The position numbers and the translations under genes are program-made. The notes under the pieces are model-generated. The model saw only the letters and a list, made by a program, of their open reading frames with translations, did not search any database and had not been told where the DNA came from. This document shows positions 1-9,296 of a stretch of 64,000 nt of DNA, one piece after another; the stretch's first letter is position 1, and every line of letters begins with the position of its first letter. Source of the DNA: Serratia symbiotica (GTDB lineage: Bacteria > Pseudomonadota > Gammaproteobacteria > Enterobacterales > Enterobacteriaceae); assembly GCA_024160085.1 (NCBI GenBank), contig JAMDYG010000001.1, forward strand, positions 558,001 through 622,000, read 5' to 3'.

Positions 1-950
<950 letters not shown>

Positions 951-1054
951 ACAACACCGAAGGTGTGTTATAGATAGGGGTAGAGTTATTTTCAGCGAGT
1001 TCCGAGATTGGTTCTAGTGGTTACGTGAGTAACGGCCAAAAATGAAACAGACTT

Positions 1055-1174
1055 TGCCTGGCGGCAATAGCACGGTGGTCCCACCTGACCCCATGCCGAA
1101 CTCAGCAGTGAAACGCCGTAGCGCCGATGGTAGTGTGGGGTCTCCCCATGTGAGAGTAGGACACTGCCAGGCAT
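1055..1174 (+). rRNA. rrf: 5S ribosomal RNA
   Basis: A 120-nt gene starting TGCCTGGCGGC and ending CTGCCAGGCAT. The two ends pair as helix I, and the core is nearly identical to E. coli 5S. It lies about 100 nt after the 23S gene in the same operon. Confidence 0.98.
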
Positions 1175-1267
1175 CAAATAAACGTTATCAGCATGACCGC
1201 TGATAATACGCAAAATAGGCCAAGTCGATTTTGCGGGTATCGTGAGATGCAACGTAGAAAAACCGGT

Positions 1268-1344
1268 GGAGCGGTAGTTCAGTTGGTTAGAATACCTGCC
1301 TGTCACGCAGGGGGTCGCGGGTTCGAGCCCCGTCCGTTCCGCCA
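1268..1344 (+). tRNA. aspT: tRNA-Asp (GTC)
   Basis: A 77-nt cloverleaf with acceptor stem GGAGCGG/CCGTTCC, anticodon GTC in CCTGTCACG, T-loop GGTTCGAGCC and encoded CCA. Its place just after 5S, followed by tRNA-Trp, matches the tail of E. coli rrnC (aspT-trpT). Confidence 0.97.
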
Positions 1345-1388
1345 CCTAATTAAATTAGGTTTGCCAACTTTAGCAAGCGCAATATTTT

Positions 1389-1464
1389 AGGGGCGTAGCT
1401 CAGTTGGTAGAGCACCGGTCTCCAAAACCGGGCGTCGCGAGTTCGAGTCTCTCCGCCCCTGCCA
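1389..1464 (+). tRNA. trpT: tRNA-Trp (CCA)
   Basis: A 76-nt cloverleaf with acceptor stem AGGGGCG/CGCCCCT, anticodon CCA in TCTCCAAAA, and encoded 3' CCA. It is the last gene of the rRNA operon, 44 nt after tRNA-Asp. Confidence 0.97.
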
Positions 1465-1472
1465 TATTAAGT

Positions 1473-1500
1473 AGCCCTTTGCAAAAGCGAAGGGCCTTTC
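1473..1500 (+). terminator. possible rrn operon terminator
   Basis: An inverted repeat AGCCCTT...AAGGGCCT follows tRNA-Trp directly and ends in a short, interrupted T stretch. The position is right for the operon terminator but the U-tract is weak. Confidence 0.5.
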
Positions 1501-1503
1501 GCT

Positions 1504-1640
1504 GTGCGCTGGGTATGGCGCATTGTGCGTTAGCACAACCGGGTTGGCTGTGGTGACCAAAGTAGAGCGGTGACTTGGAGGTAAAAGTCCTCTACACACA
1601 CCCAATAAAATGAAAAAGTATTAGCCGAACGGCAACTCAT
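1504..1640 (+). mobile_element. probable 5' fragment of a group II intron
   Basis: The stretch begins with GTGCG, which matches the 5' boundary consensus GUGYG of bacterial group II introns. It contains a GTGACTTGGAGGT...AGTCCTCTAC segment resembling the domain I region seen in such introns. No intron-encoded reverse transcriptase follows: the sequence runs straight into an IS256 remnant. Recognition is from pattern memory only. Confidence 0.35.
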
Positions 1641-2160
1641 CTAGCACAGTTTCTGCTGCCTCCGCTACCTCTTTTGATACCGTAGGGTGGTAAACCGCTT
1701 TTCAATCAGCCATAAACGCCTTGTGGTGCGTTGAGGCAACATCGGTGGACGGCGGCGCTGAGGGTTACACTGGATACACTGAATGCGTATAAATCTTCGA
1801 TTTCCTGGCTGATGTCCTTTATAGCTCATACCCAGCGCGAACATACCAATATTCTTGCGTTCGATTTTGTCGGACAGAGTAATATGATGTTTTTTCACGA
1901 TATGAGGTTAAAAAGAGCTATTATGGTCGCCTAGAGTGGCCAGCTCAAAAGCACCGGTTAGCGTTTTGACCGTTTTTCTTGGCGAACCTTGACTTCAACG
2001 CCCCAAGCCGGATGAGAGTTGAGTTCAGCAGCCAGTGTATTTCGGTTAACTGCTTGATCAACGTGGGGTTTAAGATGCTGCTCTACCTGCCAGGTCCTGA
2101 CCATTCTGAGATTCTTTCAGGGCTTTATCAACATCGCAGGGTTAAGACATATATCATTAA
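1640..2160 (-). pseudogene. IS256-family transposase remnant, first type
   Basis: Mutator-type (IS256) transposase decayed by frameshifts and an internal deletion. Reading the minus strand in shifting frames gives an N-terminal part (ALKESQNGQDLAGR), a middle part (KTVKTLTGAFELAT, then ITLSDKIERKNIG, FALGMSY and EDLYAFSVSSVTLSA) and then a jump to a later region (VSKEVAEAA). The catalytic DDE core between them is largely missing. Only about 520 bp of an expected 1.2 kb remains. The sequence differs from the neighbouring IS256 remnant, so it is a separate element type. Nonfunctional. Confidence 0.65.
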
Positions 2161-2230
2161 TTTTATCGGTATTTTACTGGAACGATACAGAGTTTCTAAC
2201 ACTCTCTCCTACTCGATTTCTGTTGTTTCT

Positions 2231-3337
2231 CTAACAATCCTCGTTCAGGCGGTCACCGAACTAGATAATAAAACGACTCATCGCCAGCCGCCAGTTCTGG
2301 ATAGGCATACTCTATTTTTTTGACGCATCCTTAATCGCCAGATAAATCACTTTCCGCACTGAGTCGTCTGTCCGGAACACCTTACGTTTTTTTATCGCCT
2401 GCCGGATCACGCTATTTAGCGACTCAATCGCATTCGTGGTGTAGATAGCTTTCCGAATATCAGGCAGGTAGCCGAAGAACGTATTGAGATTTTCCCAGTG
2501 CGCACGCGAGCTTTTGCTTATCTGCGGGTATTTATCGTCCCAGACGCCAGCGAACATAGAACGTATCTAGCGCCATTAACGCCGCCTCCTCTATCGGAGC
2601 CTAATACACCATTAGCCCGCTGGTGATGGCTTTATAGTCTTTCCACGACACGTATTTCAGGCTGTTGCGCACCCTATGGATGATGCACAGATGGATATGT
2701 GTCTGCGGATAGACGCTGTTTATCGCATCCGGGAAGCCATTCAGACCGTCTAAGCAGTCAATCAGGATATCTCCTGAAGGACCCGGTTTTTCAGCTCTAT
2801 CAGCACGCTTAGCCAGAACTTATCCCCTTCGTTTTCTGCCAGCCACATGCCCAACAGTTCTTTCTGGCCTTCAGTATTAATGCCCAGCGCGAAGAATACG
2901 GCTTTGTGTTAATCACGCTGCCGCCGTGAAGAAATTTTACAACAATACAGTCAAGGTAAATAATGGGATACAGTGCACCCAGAGGCTGGTTTTGCCACTC
3001 TGTAACCTGCTCTTTAACCGCATCGGTGACCTAGATATCAGCGTGGGAGACACGTCTGCGTGATAACGCGTCTGGTTTTTCTTTATTAGCTGCGGCTCGC
3101 GAAAGTGTTTTCACGGTCACGTGGCGTGTTCAGTTTGATTTCGCCATCGTCGCACAGCAGCGTTTTAGAGGAATAGCCATTACGGGTATTTAAGCCGGAT
3201 TTTGGGGGAATTTTCTCGTGCCCGAGGTGGTCGGTAAGTTTAGCCTTTTTCAAGAACGACATTTTGCCATGCTCGGGGCTATACCCCGGTTTCGCCATAT
3301 TTTTTGAGTATCCTGTATCGTCAGGGGTAAGTAGCAC
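2231..3337 (-). pseudogene. IS256-family transposase, decayed second copy
   Basis: A nearly full-length IS256/mutator transposase (family about 400 aa) broken by several stops and frameshifts. The N-terminal piece near 3086-3337 includes HLGHEKIPPKSG, NTRNGYSSKTLL and LNTPRDRENTF. The C-terminal piece near 2312-2557 includes KYPQISKSSRAHWENLNTF and IYTTNAIESLNSVIRQ, both typical family signatures. The natural end can be followed through two TAG codons (after DASKK and after SRFII) to a stop at 2231. The middle, with the DDE core, is readable in pieces. No clear terminal inverted repeats were found. Confidence 0.8.
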
Positions 3338-3345
3338 TTATACTG

Positions 3346-3799
3346 AACCTGGTTAATGATCTGGTAGGCCTAGCTTGTGCAAAATCAGCGCAAGTTGTTA
3401 TTTTGCTGCATGATCATGTCCATGAACAATAAAAATTTTCTTTAGCTGTTCCTACGCTATTTGCATTTGCGTTGCTTGTACTGGAGCTGTACCTAACCTT
3501 TCGCCCATCAAAAACTCAACTTTAGATTTTTAAGTTTTTACCCCTTGTATTTGAACCGTGATATTAGAATAGAGATTAACAATTGAACTGTTAGTTAATA
3601 ATCGAAAGCATTCTTTGTTACCTTCAGCACAATGTTATTCGATTCCTAGCTCACAATCAGCAAAAAACTTATGGAATGTATCTATCCAATAGATGTGGGT
3701 ACTTTAAAGCTGTTTCTGTGTTTTCCAATATTTTATAACGTCCTTTTAAATTAGATAATTAATGTAAGAACAGCAACCGACTTTGATAAAATATAGGTT
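3346..3799. other. AT-rich stretch with no recognisable gene
   Basis: About 450 bp between the IS256 remnant and the phage polymerase remnant. It is AT-rich with no reading frame or structured RNA I can recognise. It may hold the outer end of the IS element or decayed phage DNA. Confidence 0.5.
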
Positions 3800-5862
3800 T
3801 CAGTCATTTCTATACCGAAGCGCCCCGAACTCGTCAGCTGATAGCGGCAGGTCTAATGCCCAGTTGAGGTTGGTGGTAAGTAAGGTACTCAGGTTTTCAT
3901 GAGAGTAATTAGTGGTGTCCGGTGATTCCGTTAAGATCTCGTTGTGTACAGTCAGCATGATGTCGTAACTACTATCCTCTACACCGGGCATATTTGCAGC
4001 CATTATGTCGCGGGCAGTCGCCTGGGTCACATCTTTCGCCAACTTGCCTCCGTAGGTTTGCAAGCATTGCCATTTCTGGCTGTAAGTGTTGATGCCCATG
4101 TAGCTGATTTTGCCGCTTTCGTCGATACGCATACTATGGTAACAGACCACCCGGCCGGAAGGAAGCTGAATACGTAGTCAGCTTCCGTCGCGGTGAAGGT
4201 TTAATTTGCGACAAGTTAGTTGCTTATAGGGTTGAGCGATCGTCAGACGAACAGCATTCTCCAAATCCGACCAAAAACTAACGGTTTTAGGGTGCACCTT
4301 TCGCCATAGGCGTTTTAGTGAATCGCATGTGACGAATACGCATATTCGCTGAGTCCGTAGGTTTTCTTTTGCTGTACAGAGGCACGCCACCAAATTTACG
4401 CTTCATGCTAGAGTTTTGCAACGCAGCATCGGCCAGGTCTTGGAGGTCTAGACCGTAGACTAAAACGAATGTCACAAAAGCCGCGACACCGCCACCGAAA
4501 CCTAGCCCTAGCTCCATCACCTTGCCGATCTGGCGCATGGATTTGTCAACATCATCAGGCGATATGTTGAAAGCGCGGGCATAGGCCAGTTTGTAGAGGT
4601 CGGCTCTGATACTGGCGTCGAGATTCCGGAACGCCTGTAGTTTCCAGTCTTCTCTTGCCAGCCATACCAGTACACGCCCCTCTATGTTGCTAAGGTCGGA
4701 CACCACCAGTTTTTTATCCACGGGGGCCGTGATGCAGCCGCGCAATGCTGAACTAGCCGGTTGCATGACATCCTCGAAAATCAGGTCGGCACACCCCACT
4801 TTAAATGCTGCAATACTTTGATCGATATCTGACTGCCTTAACGTTAGTATGGGTAAATTTTGGGGTTGGAATAAACGCCAGGCCCAGCGCCAGGTACGCG
4901 ACGCGCCACAAAATTGCAACGTCCCCCTTAATCGCCTATCATTACTTACCGATTTTATTAAGGTTTTATATTTACTGGTGCTGGTTAAACTGGCTTATAG
5001 GCAGATAGCGAGTAACTCACGGAGTTCAAACGGTAGATTGGGGTCATTAACCCGGCGCTGCAAGATGCTGACCTGCATATCGGGAAGTTCGATACCAAAA
5101 TCTTTGCTATGTATTTCAGCATGGCATCACGCTGTGTTGCCGTCTGCACTTCGTTTTCCGTGAGTTTTTGCGTTCGTTTTGCCAGAACCTTCTGCGCTTA
5201 TCTCAACTGCTGTAACTGCTGCCTCTGCGAGCTGTGTGTCCATGAACACGCCACGATCATTGATATGTTGATCTCGGTGCCAGAGTGCCAGTTCCTGTCC
5301 TTGGTAATTCCATGAAGGGAGCTTTTTGTCGATCTCGCGCATCGCATCGATATCCAGTCCGGCGTAATCAACGAATCGTTGCCACTCAACAGGGTGCGTT
5401 TTGGTAGTAGCGCGGCGAATAATGCTATTTATTGGGCGAGGCTTACACAGAATAACTGGATCAGTTGCTTACCAGCTTTTTCTTTGGATTTATCCTGCAA
5501 AACACTGAGAATGTCGCACAGATCACCCAGCGACCCTAGTAGGCCGTGTGTCAGAACCTTTACTATGGTATCCTGTCAGCGCTCAACGCCACCGGCTACT
5601 ACTCCTGGCTGGTATGGTTTAATACCTTACGGTCGAAATGGCTATTGTGGGCTTAAATCAGCACATCAGGATTTTTGAGAGCGAGTCGGAGTTCGGGAGG
5701 AATTTTTGTATTCGAGGTAACGTCCCATACCTGTACAGGCTAACTATCAATCGCCCAGGCAAACAACATAACCTCAGCGCCTTCGGCGTAGGCAGGAGTG
5801 CCGTTCTTAACAGGTATTTCGCTATAGGTTTCAAGGTTAAGCCAGAGTATTCTGTTTTTCAT
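3800..5862 (-). pseudogene. phage family A DNA polymerase, broken
   Basis: Remnant of a phage-encoded DNA polymerase I-type enzyme of the kind found in APSE-like and related prophages. The start at 5862 opens MKNRILWLNLETYSEIP and is followed in frame by at least two TAG/TAA stops. A middle piece near 5130-5340 reads [18 protein letters not shown]. The piece at 4287-4919 carries polymerase motif A ([15 protein letters not shown]). The piece at 3800-4150 carries the C-terminal motif with LTVHNEIL, where the family has VHDE. The catalytic Asp of motif C therefore appears replaced by Asn. It is the last gene of the leftward prophage block. Nonfunctional through multiple frameshifts and stops. 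Confidence 0.8.
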
Positions 5863-6022
5863 CGGCCACCTCTATCGTTTTATTTATATCTATTTTCTGA
5901 CGAATACAAGCGTATTCCTCTAGCATATCCGCAACCCCAAAAAGCATTAATATGTGGTAATTTCCTTTGTGTAGGTTGCGTGCAGCTTCCTTTAAATCTG
6001 ATGCTTTGAACTTGGTACGCAT
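5837..6022 (-). CDS. small phage protein, unknown function
   Basis: An open 61-codon frame starting MRTKFKASDLKEAARNLHKG with a good ribosome binding site (GAGGAAA, 5-6 nt before the ATG). It overlaps the start of the polymerase gene by 26 bp, as is common for phage genes. It is predicted soluble and mostly helical. No family is recognised. It is one of very few uninterrupted frames in the leftward block, though being short it may be intact by chance. Confidence 0.5.
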   Translation of the reverse strand: MRTKFKASDLKEAARNLHKGNYHILMLFGVADMLEEYACIRQKIDINKTIEVADEKQNTLA

Positions 6023-6129
6023 ATAAATTTCCTCATGAGTGTTTTGTAAAAAGTGGCTCTCTTTACAAAACACCCGACGAATAGTCGGGTGGGGTGTCAG
6101 AATATGGTTGATATATCCACGCCGTAGAC

Positions 6130-6867
6130 TTCGAGCTATGATTCGCGCGGGTAATAAAAGAAGAATACGCGCATCTGTGGACTCATCCTAGTAATAGTAC
6201 TCCATTGCATCGTGCTCGTCGTCCGCCACTTAACCAGAAGACGATAGTTGTACCAGGTGCCAGTAGCGCGCCATATTGAGCGGACGGAGGCATAGTCTTT
6301 ACTGGCACCAAAGAGTGGGGACATTTCATCACGTTCTTTTATCGCCCAGTTGGCAATGCGCTGGTAAACAGAATTAAGCTGGCAAGCGGCGGCCTCCTGT
6401 TTCTAGCTTATCAGCGCTTTGGTTCGGATCGCTTCATCGCGTTGTTCAGTAAGATCGGCTGCTAACCTTAGCGCTTAGGAAAGAGATTGAGGCACCGGTT
6501 ATTTAGGTAACTCTGATAACCCCGGTCTAACGGATTGATGGCAAAAATTCTTCGCATACCCAATCCTGTACTTTTCAGCAGAAGGCAGTTTGCTTCGCAG
6601 AATGAGGCGGTAGAAATCCGGCTAGGTTAGGAGAATTACGCCAGTAGGTTTAGGTTCTAAACCTAATTTCGGCATTTCACTGAAATTAATTTTAATCAAT
6701 GATTTACAGTGTTGTGCTAAAGCCTACTGCGGTCGTTCGTAACTGAGGGCTTTAGCCACTTCGACGGCAAAGAACATGGATTTTCCTGCATACAATATTC
6801 TATTGATTTCAATGTTCAGGCTTTCATTGCGAAAACTTACAGGCTTGGTTACGGTTGCTTTGGACAT
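6130..6867 (-). pseudogene. BRO-N domain phage antirepressor, broken
   Basis: The start at 6867 opens MSKATVTKPVSFRNESLNIE and continues ILYAGKSMFFAVEVAKAL, then through stops to PDFYRLILRSKLPSAEKY. This is the BRO family N-terminal DNA-binding fold (family pattern GLYRLIMRSRKPEA). A later piece, ASVRSIWRATGTWYNYRL near 6250, belongs to the C-terminal part. It has at least three stops and a frameshift. BRO proteins act as phage antirepressors or regulators. A second BRO gene lies just upstream, so this block carried two. Confidence 0.65.
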
Positions 6868-6928
6868 AAAAATACTCTCATAAATTAATATGCTTTGGAA
6901 AAAAGGCGGTATTAAGTCGCCATAGGGG

Positions 6929-7722
6929 TTATTTAGCCGTTAATTGCAGGTTTTCACATTTTCGGGCGATAACTGAAACGCAGTCTTCAATGATTTTTTG
7001 GTACTGTTGAGTAGATATTTTCCCCAGGCCGTACGATTTAAGTACGTCAGTTAAATTATCAGGGGTAGCGGTGATTGCATCTAGGTGCATTATTTTGGGG
7101 TGTGTAGCCTGGCCGTGCTCTACTGTGATCAGAAGTCTGGCGTTTATACCGACGGGCGATGCGATATCGGGGTTACCTTCTATTACACGGTTAACATGAT
7201 GCCTGCGCAGGTATTCATGACGGGCAATGACAGCATCTTGTATCGTAGGGAATACAGCGACATGAATGTTTTTCCTATCAAGAAAAACAGATGCACGGTA
7301 GGGGTTGTACTTGCTTTGATGTGCGTAAACCCCTAATGGAAGCTTGGCATCAATAACTGTTGGTAATTGTGGTGCAGATAATTCGCAAGCCAATTCTTTA
7401 TCGATCAGGTCAAGTACCCACTTGCAAAACTCCTTCGCTACTGGAGTGCTGGCAAACATGGCTATCAGATGTGCATTTCGCGGTGCACCTCGCAGGGAGA
7501 AAATTAGTCTGGATACCTGTATAGATTCCCCGAGGTGCTCAATTTGAGCACCTCGGACATGCCTGGCGTAAATTCGTCGGAATTACGGGTATAAAGGTGA
7601 GTGACCTTACGCGTGTCGGAGTACTCCAGTGCAATTGCCAGAGTGGTGGCAGTTAACCAGGCTTTTCCTTCGTGTTTAACGACTTCAAGTACGTAGGATT
7701 TGAAGATGATTTTAGTGTTCAT
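6929..7722 (-). pseudogene. BRO-N domain antirepressor-like protein, single frameshift
   Basis: The start at 7722 (MNTKIIFKSYVLEVVKHEGK) runs through a BRO-like N-terminus (WLTATTLAIALEY, HLYTRNSDEF) to a stop just after NLYRYPD. The frame resumes one base out as LIFSLRGAP and continues from 7459 as FASTPVAKEFCKWVLDLID to 6929. One frameshift near 7505-7515 therefore separates two otherwise clean halves. The C-terminal half has an AP2-like segment (YRASVFLDRKNIHVAVF) that may bind DNA. A perfect 12-bp palindrome lies within the coding region at 7531-7555. Confidence 0.65.
7531..7555. repeat. perfect inverted repeat inside the BRO gene
   Basis: Arms CGAGGTGCTCAA and TTGAGCACCTCG are separated by a single T. 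It lies about 20 bp from the frameshift that breaks this gene. It could form a cruciform or RNA hairpin. Confidence 0.8.
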
Positions 7723-7988
7723 ATTTTACGTCCTCTTTGGTCAAAACCCTGTTTGAATAGGGTGGTCGGGCACTTCAAACCCGCAAAGAGACGGCCTGTG
7801 GTTTTCCCCAGCAAGCTGGGTGTTGTATGTACCACACGCTACCCGACCATAAACTATGGACGTAAAAATCCGCATGTCTGTCGGGTGCGGTTACCGCTCT
7901 TTGAGGTGGTTTGAATCACCCATAGTGGACTATAGCCACCGATTCATGTGGATGTCAAATTTAACCTGCAAAATTTTTCAGGTTTCAG
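7723..7988 (-). other. leader region upstream of the BRO gene
   Basis: About 265 bp upstream of the antirepressor start. On the minus strand a partly open frame contains TSIVYGRVACGTYNTQLAG and ends ...CGFEVPDHPIQTGF. It resembles short leader or Ash/Icd-like reading frames upstream of phage regulatory genes, but I cannot name it. It has at least one stop near its beginning. A ribosome binding site (AGAGGACG) precedes the BRO start. Confidence 0.3.
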
Positions 7989-7989
7989 A

Positions 7990-8030
7990 TAGCAAAAACC
8001 CCCGTACTTAGTCAGTTTTGGGGGGGGCTG
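7990..8030 (-). terminator. Rho-independent terminator, minus strand
   Basis: On the minus strand a C-run (CCCCCCC) and a GGGGG run flank a loop and are followed by TTTTTGCTATC. It sits just after the stop of the coiled-coil gene at 8049. It shares the motif GTTTTTGCTATCTGAAACCT with the terminator at 8441. Confidence 0.55.
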
Positions 8031-8048
8031 ATTGTGTAAAGATAAATT

Positions 8049-8336
8049 TTAGTGGGCTAAAGCGACTGCGGCTTTGAATAAGTAATCTTTGAAAATAAGG
8101 GCAAGCGCTGCACCAACGATGAACCGTTGTAAACGATCCATCTTGTTCCCCATTTTGTCAAACCGTTTGTCTACCTGCTCGAAACGCCTATTAACCTGGT
8201 TAAAGCTCACCTAGCTTTCACGGCGTAGATTATCTACGCTTTCCTGTGTTGCGAAGTACCGCATGTTTTGACCCCGGTGCAATAAAGCATTCAACACATC
8301 GCTAGTGTTGGATTCAACTTTTTTATCTTCACTTAT
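8049..8336 (-). pseudogene. small coiled-coil membrane phage protein, lost start codon
   Basis: A frame of about 95 codons, open except for one TAG. It begins SEDKKVESNTSDVLNALL, has a helical middle with repeated Q/R/F/D heptads (NRRFEQVDKRFDKMGNKMD) and ends with one hydrophobic segment (FIVGAALALIF). A ribosome binding site (AGAAGG) precedes ATA at 8336-8334 where ATG is expected, so the start has probably mutated. A TAG interrupts the frame after NLRRES. Short coiled-coil plus C-terminal membrane proteins of this shape occur in many prophages. Function unknown. Confidence 0.55.
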
Positions 8337-8440
8337 GGGTACCTTCTTGTAGGGATCAGCTTATTGTGGGTTTTCGTTGCGGGCTGAGTATATTTTATCC
8401 GGTTCGAATGAAACTTGCAAAATTTTGCAAGTTTCGGATA

Positions 8441-8478
8441 GCAAAAAACCCCGAACTGGTGAGGGACGAGGGTTTTTA
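8441..8478 (-). terminator. Rho-independent terminator, minus strand (possible antitoxin RNA end)
   Basis: Stem AAAAACCCTCG / CGGGGTTTTTT on the minus strand is followed by GCTATCCGAAAC. The hairpin also ends in GGGTTTTTA on the plus strand, so it may act both ways. It lies about 105 bp upstream of the ShoB-like frame, on the opposite strand. It could end an antisense or divergent RNA there. Confidence 0.5.
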
Positions 8479-8583
8479 CTTTACTACTTCGCGGCATGCA
8501 CGCCTCAACGTTTCACGTTCAGCTTCTGGGGAATATAGAGGGGCTAGACTGAACGACTGCATTCCTTGTATGAGGAAAAACGG

Positions 8584-8664
8584 ATGACTGATTACAGACA
8601 CCCGATTAAGCAGGTTATTAAAATCGTCATTGCTGTTCTACAGCTGATCCTGCTATTGATGTAA
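8584..8664 (+). CDS. shoB: ShoB-like small hydrophobic peptide (candidate type I toxin)
   Basis: A 26-codon frame that opens MTDYRHPIKQ and continues VIKIVIAVLQLILLLM. From memory it matches the E. coli type I toxin ShoB closely in length, in the MTD start, and in the VIKI-IAVLQLILL core. A ribosome binding site (GAGGA) lies 8 nt upstream and a hairpin follows at 8682-8722. ShoB is a one-helix inner-membrane peptide controlled by the OhsC RNA. It sits inside a decayed prophage but has no damage itself. Most uncertain is whether the repressor RNA survives. Confidence 0.7.
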   Translation: MTDYRHPIKQVIKIVIAVLQLILLLM

Positions 8665-8681
8665 TGGCATGAAACGTACCC

Positions 8682-8722
8682 AAGGTGCGTCGGATCTTCA
8701 TCCCTCCCCGTCCGCACCTTTA
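8682..8722 (+). terminator. hairpin after the ShoB-like frame
   Basis: Arms AAGGTGCG and CGCACCTT are perfectly complementary with a 23-nt loop, starting 18 nt after the stop codon. The following T stretch is short. It is likely the 3' end of the small toxin mRNA. Confidence 0.55.
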
Positions 8723-8736
8723 AGATCTCCAACTGT

Positions 8737-9286
8737 TTAAACGAACTTGCCTGCGTCAGCGCCGTCCTCAAGGCTGCCGAAATCGTCTTCACTGGCTATG
8801 CCACCGCCCGCGAATGCCGTTGCCATCTTAGTAGAACTATATGCCACTCAGTGAGGCGTTGATGCGTTTGCCAAACTTGTTGTCTTGCGCCCATATGTCG
8901 ATGACAGCGTTAACGTAGTAACCCGCGTAAGGGCAGCCATCAGCTTGAACCAGGATCATGTTGTCTTGATCAACAATTCGTGGGCGGGCTTTATTGGACG
9001 CGAAAACAAACTTGTTACCGGAGTAGCCCTCGTATTCGGCTTTTTCATCGCCATCGTGCAGGCAGATTTTCAGCGTAGAGCGCAGGGTTTTCAGCACACT
9101 ATCTGCTTTGGCTCCCCGTTTGTCTCTCGCCACTGCTTCGATAGCCCTCTCGATTTATGCTACTGTGGGGTGATTAGGTGGAAAAATAAATGCGGCGCTA
9201 AAATGGGGGTCACCTTCACCGTTTACGGCTTTTGATTCAAACAATGCCGGGAATGACAGCCTTACGTTAAAAAGCTTCACTTTCAT
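8737..9286 (-). pseudogene. DUF2815 phage single-strand DNA-binding-like protein, broken
   Basis: The start at 9286 has the ribosome binding site GAGGAAC and opens MKVKLFNVRLSFPALFESK, then FSAAFIFPPNHPTVA. The rest follows in the same frame after TAA (KTLRSTLKICLHDGDEKAEY, SNKARPRIVDQ, AGYYVNAVIDIWAQDNKFG). Two more stops follow GI before FAGGGIASEDDFG and the natural end at 8737. DUF2815 proteins are thought to be phage ssDNA-binding or annealing factors. Three nonsense codons and no frameshift suggest fairly recent loss. It is 10 bp from the DUF2800 gene and surely co-transcribed. Confidence 0.7.
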
Positions 9287-9296
9287 TTTTAGTTCC

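Noticed and set aside
992-1605. Open frames of 60-117 codons over the 5S and tRNA genes
   Set aside because: They are antisense or overlapping to RNA genes and match no protein. They exist because rRNA/tRNA lacks selected stops.
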